Assembly (NCBI GenBank): GCA_017407125.1
Contig: JAFQXE010000045.1
Span: forward strand, 1 to 64,000
DNA length: 64,000 nt
From: Thermoguttaceae bacterium
GTDB taxonomy: Bacteria; Planctomycetota; Planctomycetia; Pirellulales; Thermoguttaceae
Direction of reading: 5' to 3'
Shown: positions 9,042 to 17,822 of the stretch, piece after piece
Position numbering within the stretch: position 1 is the stretch's first letter
Layout of the letters: every line of letters starts with the position of its first letter
Made by a program: the position numbers and the translations under genes
Notes under the pieces: model-generated
Told to the model about the DNA's origin: nothing
The model's database searches: none
The model's input: only the letters and a program-made list of their open reading frames with translations

Positions 9042-10667
9042 TCACAGCTTGTTCTTTTTCTTTGGAGCTCTGAAATCAAGATCTTCCGGAGCTTCGATAG
9101 ACTGCGTATTATACTGACTGTTATACGTCTTGGTTTTTTCTGCGCGCTCTACCGGAGTAATTCGGCGAAGCATGGTAGAGAACTGCTTGAAATCCCATAT
9201 TCGGATGATTTTGTCTGAACACGCAACGACAACGCTTTCTCCATCAGGAGTAAACGCAAGACTGTGTCCGTTGTATAATCGAGCCTGATAAATGGCTTCA
9301 ACCTGAGGAGAAAGATAGCCGATTAAATCCAGCGAGTCTGATTCTCCATTCCAAACGGCAATTTCTTCTCCGCACGTAACGAGGTATTTCCCGTCAAAAG
9401 AGTATTTGATGTCTCGAATGTTTTTATCCAGACGGTTTTGCGGATTGGAAAAGTCCATAGCCTGAATGCGGTCTGATCCGGAAAGCTCGCCCTGAAATTC
9501 CCAGAGTGAAATTCGCCCATAATTGTCGCCAGCGGCAACGCGTCTGTAATCGAATCGAACGGCGGCTTTTAAGTATGTGCTTGGCGGATTGTTGTGTCCG
9601 CTGGAATATTGAGCGACGTCTGAGGAGAGCGAGCTGCGTTTGGTTGTCATATCGACAGCAAGGGAAATAGCTCCATTGCGTTCCAAAACGTAAATTCCAG
9701 CGTTGGCTCCAGAAGCTCCAGCGATGATGTGTTTGCCTAAATTGGTAAACGCCAGGCTGAAAATGCAATCTGTATCCGTTGTGAAATCGTATTTTGGGAG
9801 AAGCATAACGTCATTGTTGTTTTGTGTAATTTCCTGATGCTGGTTCAAGTCCCACATAATAACGCAGCCTTTGCGATGTACGGAATTCTTTTCGCCAATA
9901 GCGTTTTGCTGAGGCTGAACGGAGCCGCCTGCCGCCAGCGTCGTTCCATCGGGAGAAAACGCGAGACTGTTTATACTGAGGACTTTTTCCATGCCTTTGC
10001 TCGTTCGGGTTTCTGGAGAGAATTTATCGATAACAGTCCAAGTGTTGGCGTCCCAAACAATAAAAATGCCTGAAATATCAGCAGACGCCGCTCGTTGCCC
10101 GTCAGCGGAAAAAGTTAGCGCGCTAATTGGACTGCGATGTTCGTCCAGCATTCGTTCCGGCTTGCCTAATTTATAATTCCAAACGTATAAATAGAAAACC
10201 GATCTGCTTTGAAATTGCTTTTCGCTTTGAAGCGGATTGGAATCGTCTGTGGAACCATCGTAATGAATATCGCCTTCGCCGGAAATCATGTATTTTCCAT
10301 CGGGAGAGAAAGCAAGGGCGTTTACCAGTTTTTTATGACCAATAAGACGACGTGACGATTTATCTTCTGTATTGACTTTTTCAACTTGAATTGACGACGC
10401 AGGCTCTTCCTGTTCGACAAGCTCTTTTTTATGAGTGACAAAAGGCTCAGGTTTACCCTGCTGAAGAATCTCTTTATGAATTCCCTTAAAAACGTAGATA
10501 AGAATGGCAAGCGCGATAAGTCCCAAAAGGGAGTATAAAGAATAAATAATCGCCGTTCGAACATGGTGTGGTTCAACCAGAACTTCAGTATGAGGAGCTG
10601 CGATGAATTCGGTGTAGTCTGCTTCTACGTATTCGTTTTCGGAATTGTTGTTCTCTTTGTTTTCCAT
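9042..10667 (-). CDS. Membrane-anchored WD40-repeat protein
   Basis: This 541-residue protein has an acidic, Asn/Glu-rich cytoplasmic N-terminus and one transmembrane helix near residues 40-64 (IIYSLYSLLGLIALAILIYVF). A C-terminal domain of WD40 repeats follows. Recognisable blades include LVNALAFSPDGKYMISG, ISALTFSADGQRAASADISG, INSLAFSPDGTTLAAGG, IFSLAFTNLGKHIIAG, IRDIKYSFDGKYLVTCG and HSLAFTPDGESVVVACSDKIIRIWDF. The propeller would face the periplasm as a binding scaffold if the N-in topology holds. Such proteins are common in Planctomycetes. It is upstream of feoA but separated by a hairpin, so a link to iron uptake is unproven. Confidence 0.85.
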   Translation of the reverse strand: MENKENNNSENEYVEADYTEFIAAPHTEVLVEPHHVRTAIIYSLYSLLGLIALAILIYVFKGIHKEILQQGKPEPFVTHKKELVEQEEPASSIQVEKVNTEDKSSRRLIGHKKLVNALAFSPDGKYMISGEGDIHYDGSTDDSNPLQSEKQFQSRSVFYLYVWNYKLGKPERMLDEHRSPISALTFSADGQRAASADISGIFIVWDANTWTVIDKFSPETRTSKGMEKVLSINSLAFSPDGTTLAAGGSVQPQQNAIGEKNSVHRKGCVIMWDLNQHQEITQNNNDVMLLPKYDFTTDTDCIFSLAFTNLGKHIIAGASGANAGIYVLERNGAISLAVDMTTKRSSLSSDVAQYSSGHNNPPSTYLKAAVRFDYRRVAAGDNYGRISLWEFQGELSGSDRIQAMDFSNPQNRLDKNIRDIKYSFDGKYLVTCGEEIAVWNGESDSLDLIGYLSPQVEAIYQARLYNGHSLAFTPDGESVVVACSDKIIRIWDFKQFSTMLRRITPVERAEKTKTYNSQYNTQSIEAPEDLDFRAPKKKNKL

Positions 10668-10751
10668 ATTCGTTAACTGAAGTAGTATGTATTAATGCTC
10701 GAATTCTATGGGGCATGAAAATGCCGGATTAAAATATATATACGTTAAAAA

Positions 10752-11378
10752 CTAGCTTTCCAACGCAGTATTATTGAAGTCAAGCGTCAAGTTAAGGTAA
10801 CTTTTTTTGACGACTTTTACAAGTTTTAACGAATCCGCAATTTGGAGCAGTTTGGCTCTGCTGGAATCCAGATCGGACTCCGTTTGAGCAATCAGTTCCA
10901 CTTCCGCAAAATAGCCGTTAATTGCAGGAAGACGGTCCAGCGACAACTCTGCCGGGACGCCGTCCCATACGAATTGAATTTTACGTCTGATTTTATAAAC
11001 CGAACCAACAGGAACAAATCCCAATGCCTGAAGCAGCGAATCCCATTTCAGTTTTAGTTCGGAACAGTCCTGATCTGAATCAACGACCAGAGGGAGTTCC
11101 AGCTCTTTTCGCGTTTTGGTAATTGCGTCTAATTTTGGTCCTTTATACGTAATGCGAAGTTGACTTTTACCCTCAACGATGCGATAACGAATTCTCAGCG
11201 CCTCGTCTGTCTGAACGAAATCTCGAGACGGGTGGTTGTAGTATACGTCTGTTTCTTCTACAACGCCCAACTCCTTTCCGTTGAAGCGCTCTTGAAGAAG
11301 GGTTAAGCTCGAACGTGTAAAATCCAGAAATTCTTTTTCTGATTCAAACTGGAACTTTTGTTCAACTTCAAAAGGCAT
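10752..11378 (-). CDS. CYTH-domain protein (CyaB / triphosphate tunnel type)
   Basis: This 208-residue protein matches the CYTH family, which binds triphosphorylated substrates with divalent metal in a beta-barrel tunnel. The ExExK signature is present as EVEQK at residues 4-8. Later strands supply typical basic and acidic residues (ALRIRYRIVEGKSQLRITYKGPK, KIRRKIQFVWDGVPAELSLDRLP, YFAEVELI). Bacterial members include class IV adenylate cyclases and inorganic triphosphatases; the sequence alone does not decide between them. The gene is separated by 84 bases from the WD40 gene downstream and has no obvious partner. Confidence 0.85.
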   Translation of the reverse strand: MPFEVEQKFQFESEKEFLDFTRSSLTLLQERFNGKELGVVEETDVYYNHPSRDFVQTDEALRIRYRIVEGKSQLRITYKGPKLDAITKTRKELELPLVVDSDQDCSELKLKWDSLLQALGFVPVGSVYKIRRKIQFVWDGVPAELSLDRLPAINGYFAEVELIAQTESDLDSSRAKLLQIADSLKLVKVVKKSYLNLTLDFNNTALES

Positions 11379-11780
11379 ATTCGGTTATTAGGGAATAGGG
11401 TGTAGGGGAGCAGTCATTGAGGCAATAATTTAGCGGGCTGCTTACTAATGCCATCCAACTCCGCTTGCAATTTACAACTATATATTTTATTTTAATAAAA
11501 GTTAACGTCTTTACAAGAGATGGCAACGGGGTTTTTTATCATTTTTTTATTATTTCTTTTGATTCAGAATTTCCGGCAACGAAAATAATTGTTAAACTCA
11601 TCGCCTTTTTATTATTTTATCAGGTTTGTTGTTATTATCCATAATCAATTATTTCCGTCCCCCCTTGCGTTTTGCCCTTAAATATTATAATAATTAAAAG
11701 CGTTTAACTCTGGCGATAAATGCCAGATATACTTTGCTAAACGCATTAATTAAAAATCCTTTATTACGTTTACTCCAACC
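11379..11780. other. Divergent gap with nested hairpin in the pheS leader
   Basis: This 402-bp AT-rich gap separates the divergent CYTH and pheS genes. At 11385-11410 there are 7-bp-spaced AGGG units. A nested stem-loop precedes pheS: outer arms GCGTTTA (11700-11706) and TAAACGC (11738-11744), inner arms TCTGGC (11709-11714) and GCCAGA (11722-11727). It could be a leader structure controlling pheS. I see no T-box motif and no leader peptide rich in Phe codons. Confidence 0.5.
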
Positions 11781-12800
11781 ATGGAAGAAATCAAACAACA
11801 ACTGGCGGCAGATTTGGCGGCGGCGAAAAGCGCGGCTGACATCGAGAATATCCGTATTAAATACCTCGGCAAAAAAGGGTTGGTAACCAACGCGGCGAAA
11901 AGCGCGAATTTCGGCGCGATGTCCGTCGAGGAGAAAAAACAGTTCGGGCAGAAGCTCAACGACCTGAAAAACTTCGCTACGGAATCGATTGCTCAGGCGG
12001 CGGAAAAGGCGAAGTCGGCAGCTCCGGCGAAAAAGAAAAACGCTATCGACCTGACCATGCCTGGCGAGCCGTCAACGATTGGGTCGCTGCACCCGGTTAC
12101 GCTCGTTCAGATGGAATTGGAGTCGATTTTCCAGGGTATGGGATTTATGGTCTACACCGGTCCGGAATGCGAGGAAGAATTCTTCAATTTCGATGCTGTC
12201 AATATTCCTTCTGACCACCCGGCGCGGGAAATGCAGGACACGTACTGGATGACCAACGGTCGATTGATGAGAACGCATACGTCCGCCAACCAGGTCAGAA
12301 CGATGCGAAAGTTCGGCGCGCCGTTAAAGGCGATTTTCCCCGGCCGCTGTTTCCGCAACGAAGCGACAGACGCCTGTCATGAAAACACGTTCTATCAGTG
12401 CGAAGGTTTGATGATCGACAAAAACATCTCGGTTGCGAACCTGATTGCCGTCATGAAAACGGCGTTGAGCGAGATTTTCCGCCGCGACGTCAAGGTTCGG
12501 CTTCGCCCCGGATTCTTCCCGTTCGTTGAACCGGGCTTTGAGCTTGACCTCAACTGCCTCATCTGCGGCGGGGAAGGCTGCCCGACGTGCAAAAACAGCG
12601 GCTGGCTGGAACTGATTCCCTGCGGGCTGGTTCACCCTAACGTACTGCGTTTTGGCGGCATTGACCCGGAAGAATACAGCGGATTCGCGTTTGGCGTCGG
12701 TCTGACGCGTTTGGCGATGATGAAGTACGGAATTCGAGACATCCGTCTGCTCAACGACGGCGACTGCCGATTCCTGCAGCAGTTCCCGGTGATTGTGTAA
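11781..12800 (+). CDS. pheS: Phenylalanyl-tRNA synthetase alpha subunit
   Basis: PheS forms the catalytic subunit of the (alpha-beta)2 enzyme that charges tRNA-Phe. The 339-residue length is normal. An N-terminal coiled-coil arm (residues 1-85) is followed by the class II core: LHPVTLVQMELESIFQGMGF, motif 2 as CFRNEATDACHENTFYQCEG, and motif 3 as GFAFGVGLTRLAMMKYGI. The next gene is on the other strand and no pheT is in this window, so the usual pheST pairing is broken here. A Cys-containing stretch, CLICGGEGCPTCKNSGW, interrupts the core and may bind zinc. Confidence 0.96.
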   Translation: MEEIKQQLAADLAAAKSAADIENIRIKYLGKKGLVTNAAKSANFGAMSVEEKKQFGQKLNDLKNFATESIAQAAEKAKSAAPAKKKNAIDLTMPGEPSTIGSLHPVTLVQMELESIFQGMGFMVYTGPECEEEFFNFDAVNIPSDHPAREMQDTYWMTNGRLMRTHTSANQVRTMRKFGAPLKAIFPGRCFRNEATDACHENTFYQCEGLMIDKNISVANLIAVMKTALSEIFRRDVKVRLRPGFFPFVEPGFELDLNCLICGGEGCPTCKNSGWLELIPCGLVHPNVLRFGGIDPEEYSGFAFGVGLTRLAMMKYGIRDIRLLNDGDCRFLQQFPVIV

Positions 12801-12805
12801 AAATA

Positions 12806-12866
12806 TCAATTAGCAATTAGCAATTAGCAATTACGCAAAGCGAGATAATAATTGCTAATTGCTAAT
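12806..12866. repeat. 7-bp tandem array (AATTAGC) with inverted arm
   Basis: Four AATTAGC-type units (about 12806-12832) are followed by CGCAAAGCG and then the inverted form TAATTGCTAATTGCTAA. The two halves can pair into a long AT-rich stem between the convergent pheS and J-like genes, and the last bases overlap the 3' end of the latter. It may act as a weak bidirectional transcription stop. Confidence 0.8.
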
Positions 12867-14379
12867 CGTCGTCGTCCTCCTCAAAGTTTTCCATGCCATC
12901 CTGTTCACTACTCATGACGGTGTAATAAGTCAGGGCAATGGGAGCGTCGTCTATATATTTAGAAATCCAATTTTCGAGATTTTTAGCCGTTTGTTCAAGG
13001 TTGGGTTCTTCTTTAATTGTTTCGTAATAGTTGGTCATGCAATCGAAAACCTCTGCAGGATCCAGATTCTTTTCCAACAAAAACTTTAAACACGGCAATC
13101 TGCACTCATTGTAATTGAATTCATGCGATTCCCAGATTTGAAGCAGTTTTTTTATGACATAGTCTATCTGCTCTTCAGTCAGTTCTTTTTTTTCATGCCG
13201 CAGCAAATACATCTGATGTAAAGGCGAGAAGAGTCGAGAAGCAACCAGAGAGTGATGCAAATTCAGGTAATCGAAAACGAAAAACGCTCGTAAAACGTCG
13301 TCTGACAATTCTGATGTCAATTTCAAAATCAAACGACGATAACGGGAAAAATTGCAATTGCCAGACATAAGCAATATCGTACCGATTAAATCGATGTTGA
13401 CCGGTAGAATTTCAGGAATGCTTTTTAAAGATTCAATCATCTGTTCCAACTGGTCGAGATTATTGAGCTTTTCATCGAAATGCTGAATAAGGTCTGGAAA
13501 AAGAGAGATTTCTTCCATGCAATTCGCGATAGCGTTTTTGGTTTTAGGACTATTAATCCAATGTAAATAATCTAATGCTTCAATGTTGAGCAGAACCCAC
13601 GTTCTGGGATCTTGAGACAGGAATCGCTTTTTGAATCTCTCCAGATCGCCGACTATAACGTCGACGTCGTCAACATTTTCTTCAAAACGAAGATTTAACC
13701 ATCGAATGTTGACGAGAAAAATAATTGCCGGATAATCAAAATGATTTAAGGCGAAGTCATAGATGCTGCTTTCATACGACAGGTTCAATCGTTCCAAAAA
13801 GAAGATAAATGTTTTTATGGAAATTGATAAATCATTGCCAGTGTGAACTTTTTCTCCCAGAATAAGCAATTTATATATCTTCGAGAACGTATTCTCTTTG
13901 GGCGAATCAATAGCGTACAAGAGCCAAAACAGGTACAGGTACGGTATTTCGTCGAGGTCTGAAATTTCCTCGAGTCTTTCCTCTGTGGGATTTTCTGGAT
14001 TGATAACATTTTCAAGAAAATTCTTTGCGCCGATCCAGTCCGCATTATTGATATATTGATTGTAAAGAATATCGAGAAACTCTTTTTGGCGCCTGGAACG
14101 ACGCTGTTGAAGTTCTTGATCGTTTTCGGAATCGGAGTTGCGTTGTTCTTTCGAATTTGGGTCATTGCCAGATTGAATCAAATCGCGAAGCGTTTCAAAA
14201 GCTTCTTGAATTCTTTGAAACTGTTCTGGGTGCGTTTCTGGTCGAAAACGTTTGATGAGTTTTGAATACGCTTTACGAAGGTCGTTAAACGAAGCGTTTT
14301 GCGAATCCAAATTAAACAATTCCCAATTGCTTTTAGGCCATTGAGAGAAATCGTCAGGCAGTTCGTTGTGTTCTTCCAT
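12862..14379 (-). CDS. J-domain-like protein with degenerate HPD motif
   Basis: From ATG 14379 the protein has 505 residues; the longer frame would overlap xerD and is rejected. Residues ~18-65 look like a J domain (SQNASFNDLRKAYSKLIKRFRPETHPEQFQRIQEAFETL), but the HPD tripeptide that stimulates DnaK is replaced by RPE. The rest is helical, acidic and Leu-rich, with no transmembrane segment, and ends in EDDDD. The 3' end is built partly from a 7-bp repeat array. It may be a scaffold or an adaptor that no longer stimulates Hsp70. It follows xerD by 55 bases on the same strand. Confidence 0.75.
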   Translation of the reverse strand: MEEHNELPDDFSQWPKSNWELFNLDSQNASFNDLRKAYSKLIKRFRPETHPEQFQRIQEAFETLRDLIQSGNDPNSKEQRNSDSENDQELQQRRSRRQKEFLDILYNQYINNADWIGAKNFLENVINPENPTEERLEEISDLDEIPYLYLFWLLYAIDSPKENTFSKIYKLLILGEKVHTGNDLSISIKTFIFFLERLNLSYESSIYDFALNHFDYPAIIFLVNIRWLNLRFEENVDDVDVIVGDLERFKKRFLSQDPRTWVLLNIEALDYLHWINSPKTKNAIANCMEEISLFPDLIQHFDEKLNNLDQLEQMIESLKSIPEILPVNIDLIGTILLMSGNCNFSRYRRLILKLTSELSDDVLRAFFVFDYLNLHHSLVASRLFSPLHQMYLLRHEKKELTEEQIDYVIKKLLQIWESHEFNYNECRLPCLKFLLEKNLDPAEVFDCMTNYYETIKEEPNLEQTAKNLENWISKYIDDAPIALTYYTVMSSEQDGMENFEEDDDD

Positions 14380-14434
14380 TGTTGGGATTGAGGTGTAATT
14401 GAATACCGGAGACACGCGTAATCTGGCGTAATAA

Positions 14435-15331
14435 TCAACTTCTGGGATGAAACTTTTTGTGAATTTCTTTGAGACGTTTTGCGTCGACGTGAGTGTAAAT
14501 TTGCGTTGTGCTGATGTTGGCGTGTCCAAGCATTTCCTGAACCAGACGCAAATCGGCGCCGTTCGCCAGCAGATGAGTTGCGAAAGAATGCCGCAATGAG
14601 TGGGGGCTGATTTCCTTTTTTATACCAGCCATGAGAGCGTATTTTTTTATCAGCTCCCAGACGGCTTCCCTTCTCATCGGCTTGCCGCGATATGAAACAA
14701 ACACGACGTCCGGCTTGCTTTGCAGGTTAAGAGCCAGCGCGGCTGGACGTTCCTGTTCAATATAAGTTTTGACGGCCTGAGCGGCTCTGGCGCCAAAGGG
14801 AACCAGACGCTCTTTGTCTCCCTTGCCGATAACGCGGATAAACCCGTCGTCCCAAAGAATGTCGCGCATGAGGATAGTAATCAGTTCCGAGACTCGGCAG
14901 CCGGTAGCGTACAGAGTTTCTAAAATGGCGCGATCTCGCAGAAAACAGGGCGTATTGGGTTGCGGCGCCGCCAACAATTTTTCTACTTCATCGGGGGAAA
15001 GAACTCGCGGAACCCGTTCCCACAGCTTTTGCGATCCGAGCAGCTGAGCCTGATTGTCTGTTACAAGCTGTTCCAACTGCAAGTATTTATAAAACATACG
15101 CAGCGAAACCAGATGACGTGCAATGGAAATTGGCGCCAGATTTTGCTCGTGAAGAAATTGAGGGTATGTGGACAGGTCGTGAATCTTCAGTTTGGATATA
15201 TCGCGATTCCCCAGCCAGGCGTAGAATTTAATCAAATCCCGACCGTAAGCCAAAACTGTATTTTTTGACAGATGGCATTCGCCTTTCAGATAGGCGAGAA
15301 ATCCTTCTGCCCATGCAACCTGTTTATTCAT
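14435..15331 (-). CDS. xerD: Tyrosine recombinase, XerD type
   Basis: This site-specific recombinase probably resolves chromosome dimers at dif with a XerC partner. From ATG 15331 it has 298 residues, the usual size. The N-terminal SAM-like core-binding domain (FLAYLKGECHLSKNTVLAYGRDLIKFYAWL) is followed by the catalytic domain. The catalytic residues are Arg in ATGCRVSEL, Lys in GKGDKERLVP, HxxR in HSLRHSFATH, His in LGHANIS, and the nucleophile Tyr in TTQIYTHVD. It is not flanked by integrase-associated attachment repeats, so a housekeeping role is more likely than a mobile-element role. Confidence 0.9.
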   Translation of the reverse strand: MNKQVAWAEGFLAYLKGECHLSKNTVLAYGRDLIKFYAWLGNRDISKLKIHDLSTYPQFLHEQNLAPISIARHLVSLRMFYKYLQLEQLVTDNQAQLLGSQKLWERVPRVLSPDEVEKLLAAPQPNTPCFLRDRAILETLYATGCRVSELITILMRDILWDDGFIRVIGKGDKERLVPFGARAAQAVKTYIEQERPAALALNLQSKPDVVFVSYRGKPMRREAVWELIKKYALMAGIKKEISPHSLRHSFATHLLANGADLRLVQEMLGHANISTTQIYTHVDAKRLKEIHKKFHPRS

Positions 15332-15665
15332 ATTATTAAAGGAACTCGAAAATGTTTGCGTCAGACAATTCCTGGATACCATAATAATTATAGCGCCGAT
15401 AAAATATTTTGGAAGAACCTGTTGCAATTAATTGAAAAAAAAGTATGATAGATAAAAGAATCTTCCAAACAGCCTGTTTAACGTCAAACCGATTCGTTTT
15501 TTCTCCTTTACCGGGATTTATTATTGAGCGTTAAAAATCGGCGTTTTAAGACGCTTTTGGAAGACGCTTAAGATGTAATTGGCGAGAGTCGTTTTTGTCT
15601 TTGACATTGTAGAACTCTTGGCGCCAATCTGATTTATTCAGAAAACCTTCAATTCATTTTCTGCC
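15332..15665. other. Divergent gap between xerD and an unknown gene
   Basis: This 334-bp gap holds the promoters of two divergent genes, but no sure -35/-10 pair could be placed. It includes the near-palindrome GCGTTTTAAGACGC (15541-15554). The identical 14-mer occurs at 63507-63520 before another gene. ATTGGCG (15578-15584) and CGCCAAT (15623-15629) form a widely spaced inverted pair. No small gene is supported. Confidence 0.45.
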
Positions 15666-16778
15666 ATGCCTGAAAATAACCCCAAATCTTTCGAAGATAT
15701 TAAGCCTGAAGAAGTTCTCTGGGAACTGGAATCTCAATTTCAGTTTGAAGAAAGTTCCTCCGAAGATGAAAACTCTGAAGATGAGAAGAAAGAGGAGGTT
15801 TTAGAAAAATGTCAGTTATGGGCAAATTGGTTTTTCTTTATTGTTCCTGCTCGTGTTAGAGAATCTTTAAATAAACCAGAAACGGATGAATCTTCGGATC
15901 CGGAGAATTATGATCGTTTTGTTCCCAAGACTAAGGTCGGACGTCAGATTGGCGTAATGGAGTATATTCTGAACGAAAATGGAGCGATTTGTTTAGAAGA
16001 AATGCTCTTAATTGATGTGGTTTTGCGCCGAATTTCCTCATTTAGTCCGAATATGTCGGGCATTGATCATTATGACGAAATGGTAGTTTTGCAGATGCGA
16101 CACGGTTTGCGGCATTTCGTAGAGGATTTTTTTAGCATTGATCCCCGTCGTCGACAAAAAATTCTTGAAGATTCCCTGGAAGCTGGAGAATCCTCCCCTG
16201 AAATAATGCATGCTATTATGCGTTTGAAGAATCTGGCCAACATTCGAAAAGCCAAAAAGAGGTCTGAAAATACTTTAAATCCAGACAAACCGGGGCGTTT
16301 TTGGCAAGATGGTCTGACCGGTCGGGATTTGGAGCTGTTTAAACTGCTTTCAGGAATTGAGACCATGTCTCCCCGAAGCCAGGCGTTGAGCGTTTTAAAC
16401 TATATTCTTCCAGAAGAGGACTCGTCAATTTCTTATCCAACAGAACCGATTCGATTTGAATCTGGCGATAAGGAACGCATTAAGCGATTGCTTAAACGGT
16501 ATCCTTCTTTGAAGAATCGATATCCGTATTTGTTGAAGATGATAGAATGCGATATCCCGGCTGAAAAGTTTAATGCCCAGTCCAAAAATCAAGAGTATTT
16601 TTACAGTAACTTCTTGCCATTTTCTTTTATTTTTCCGTCTGTTCTGGCAGATTCTCCGAAAGAATCAACGATCCAGAAATGGTTTTCAAACCGATTGGTT
16701 CAATTGTTCGTTATGATTGCGGCGGTTTGTGCGCTGTTCAGGCTGGCGATTATCCTGACTACCGTTATGATAAAGTAA
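15666..16778 (+). CDS. Unknown acidic protein with C-terminal membrane anchor
   Basis: I do not recognise this 370-residue protein. The N-terminal ~45 residues are strongly acidic (EESSSEDENSEDEKKEE). The middle is helical with mixed charge and includes SGIDHYDEMVVLQMRHGLRHFVEDFF. The last 27 residues form one hydrophobic helix (LFVMIAAVCALFRLAIILTTVMI), so it is probably tail-anchored with the bulk in the cytoplasm. It stands alone between divergent and convergent neighbours. Codon use looks like that of neighbouring genes and the frame is intact, so it is a credible gene without an assigned role. Confidence 0.7.
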   Translation: MPENNPKSFEDIKPEEVLWELESQFQFEESSSEDENSEDEKKEEVLEKCQLWANWFFFIVPARVRESLNKPETDESSDPENYDRFVPKTKVGRQIGVMEYILNENGAICLEEMLLIDVVLRRISSFSPNMSGIDHYDEMVVLQMRHGLRHFVEDFFSIDPRRRQKILEDSLEAGESSPEIMHAIMRLKNLANIRKAKKRSENTLNPDKPGRFWQDGLTGRDLELFKLLSGIETMSPRSQALSVLNYILPEEDSSISYPTEPIRFESGDKERIKRLLKRYPSLKNRYPYLLKMIECDIPAEKFNAQSKNQEYFYSNFLPFSFIFPSVLADSPKESTIQKWFSNRLVQLFVMIAAVCALFRLAIILTTVMIK

Positions 16779-16820
16779 TAATCAGTATCATAACGTAATA
16801 CAGTATTCAGAATTGGCGAC

Positions 16821-17798
16821 TTATATACTTTCAAAGGACGCGGGTTCAATTTTGTATTGAGCCAGCAGGTCGACTGTCGCTGACGAAACAAGCGTTTCAA
16901 ATTCCTGACGTCTGAATGGAGACTGATGGAATTTTCTGTCGGCTTTTGAACAACAGCATCGGGAATCGATATTGGCGTCTAAAGACGGGTGGAGATTGAG
17001 TTCCGCAACGCGAACCGACTCGCCGGAGACGGTTTCTTTTAAGACGGGCAGCGTTTCAAAAACGGATAGCGCCGAGTCCCATGCCGAGGCGTTCATCTTG
17101 CCGGTTTCCAAAATCCCAAAATAGCCAGGGAACGGAACGTCTGAACGGTTGTTCATCTGGATGGAATCTTCGGACAGTTTTGTCAGAATCATTTTTTTGG
17201 CAAGACCGCCGGGGAAATACTTTGAAAATCGGGACTTCATTCGCTGACGCGTTCCGAATCTTTCGACGGGATTGCGAAGGATCAGCGGCGGGGTGGATTT
17301 GTCGCGCAGTTCGTTGTTCCATTCGTCAAAAACGCGCCAAACGGCGACGTCGATTCCAGGAATAAAATGGATATGCTGATGGGAATCCAGATGGTCGAAA
17401 ACGAGATTGTACTGTCGAACGAGCTTTCTCATTTTGTCGAATTGGGCAAGAATTTCTTTTTCCACCTGAGCGCGGGCGGCGGCTTTTTTTCGAGCGGAAG
17501 AAAAGTTGAGCAGCGCCAGCAGCGAGGGGAACGAACGACAGAAATCTCCGTTCTTATTAACCAGCAGCGGCACTTCCGACGGGTGCGAAACGGGCTTGCC
17601 GCTGGTCAGGCAAATGTGCAGACCAAGTCCCAGTTTGGGCGTTTCGGTGGAAACCTGTTCCGCCGCTTGTTCTGCAAAGGGCATATTGACCATCAAACTG
17701 GCGGCTGTCAGAACGCCGTTTTTATTCGCTTCGATTATAGCTCCGTTGACCGAGGGGGAAAATCCCAGGTCGTCAGCGGTTACGATTAATTTATTCAT
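16821..17798 (-). CDS. YdjC/ChbG-type carbohydrate deacetylase
   Basis: This 325-residue protein belongs to the YdjC (ChbG/HpnK/NaxD) family of metal-dependent deacetylases acting on N-acetylated sugars. The metal site is visible as TADDLG at residues 7-12 and FDHLDSHQHIHFIPG mid-chain, and the typical LGLGLHICLTSGKPV strand follows the N-terminal motif. It is the last gene of a four-gene operon with a GT2 and two GT39 transferases. In Francisella the same family set (NaxD with FlmF and FlmK) deacetylates undecaprenyl-phosphate GalNAc before transfer to lipid A. I infer a similar role on a lipid-linked aminosugar here; a hopanoid role (HpnK) is the alternative. Confidence 0.85.
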   Translation of the reverse strand: MNKLIVTADDLGFSPSVNGAIIEANKNGVLTAASLMVNMPFAEQAAEQVSTETPKLGLGLHICLTSGKPVSHPSEVPLLVNKNGDFCRSFPSLLALLNFSSARKKAAARAQVEKEILAQFDKMRKLVRQYNLVFDHLDSHQHIHFIPGIDVAVWRVFDEWNNELRDKSTPPLILRNPVERFGTRQRMKSRFSKYFPGGLAKKMILTKLSEDSIQMNNRSDVPFPGYFGILETGKMNASAWDSALSVFETLPVLKETVSGESVRVAELNLHPSLDANIDSRCCCSKADRKFHQSPFRRQEFETLVSSATVDLLAQYKIEPASFESI

Positions 17799-17822
17799 GA
17801 TTATTATTTAAAATGTCTTTGC

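Noticed and set aside
8921..9079. Longer FeoA start
   Set aside because: The extension runs through a hairpin into the WD40 gene and does not resemble FeoA.
11700..11744. T-box or Phe attenuator before pheS
   Set aside because: No T-box core, no Phe-rich leader peptide and no following terminator; only a nested hairpin is visible.
12806..12866. Possible CRISPR or attachment-site arrays in the 7-bp repeats
   Set aside because: The units are 7 bases with no spacers, no cas genes and no integrase context.
14380..14529. N-terminal extension of the J-like protein
   Set aside because: It would overlap the 3' end of xerD by 95 bases; ATG 14379 gives the sensible protein.
14435..15331. XerD as an integrase of a mobile island
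   Set aside because: No flanking tRNA, direct repeats or cargo-type genes; length and motifs are those of housekeeping XerD.
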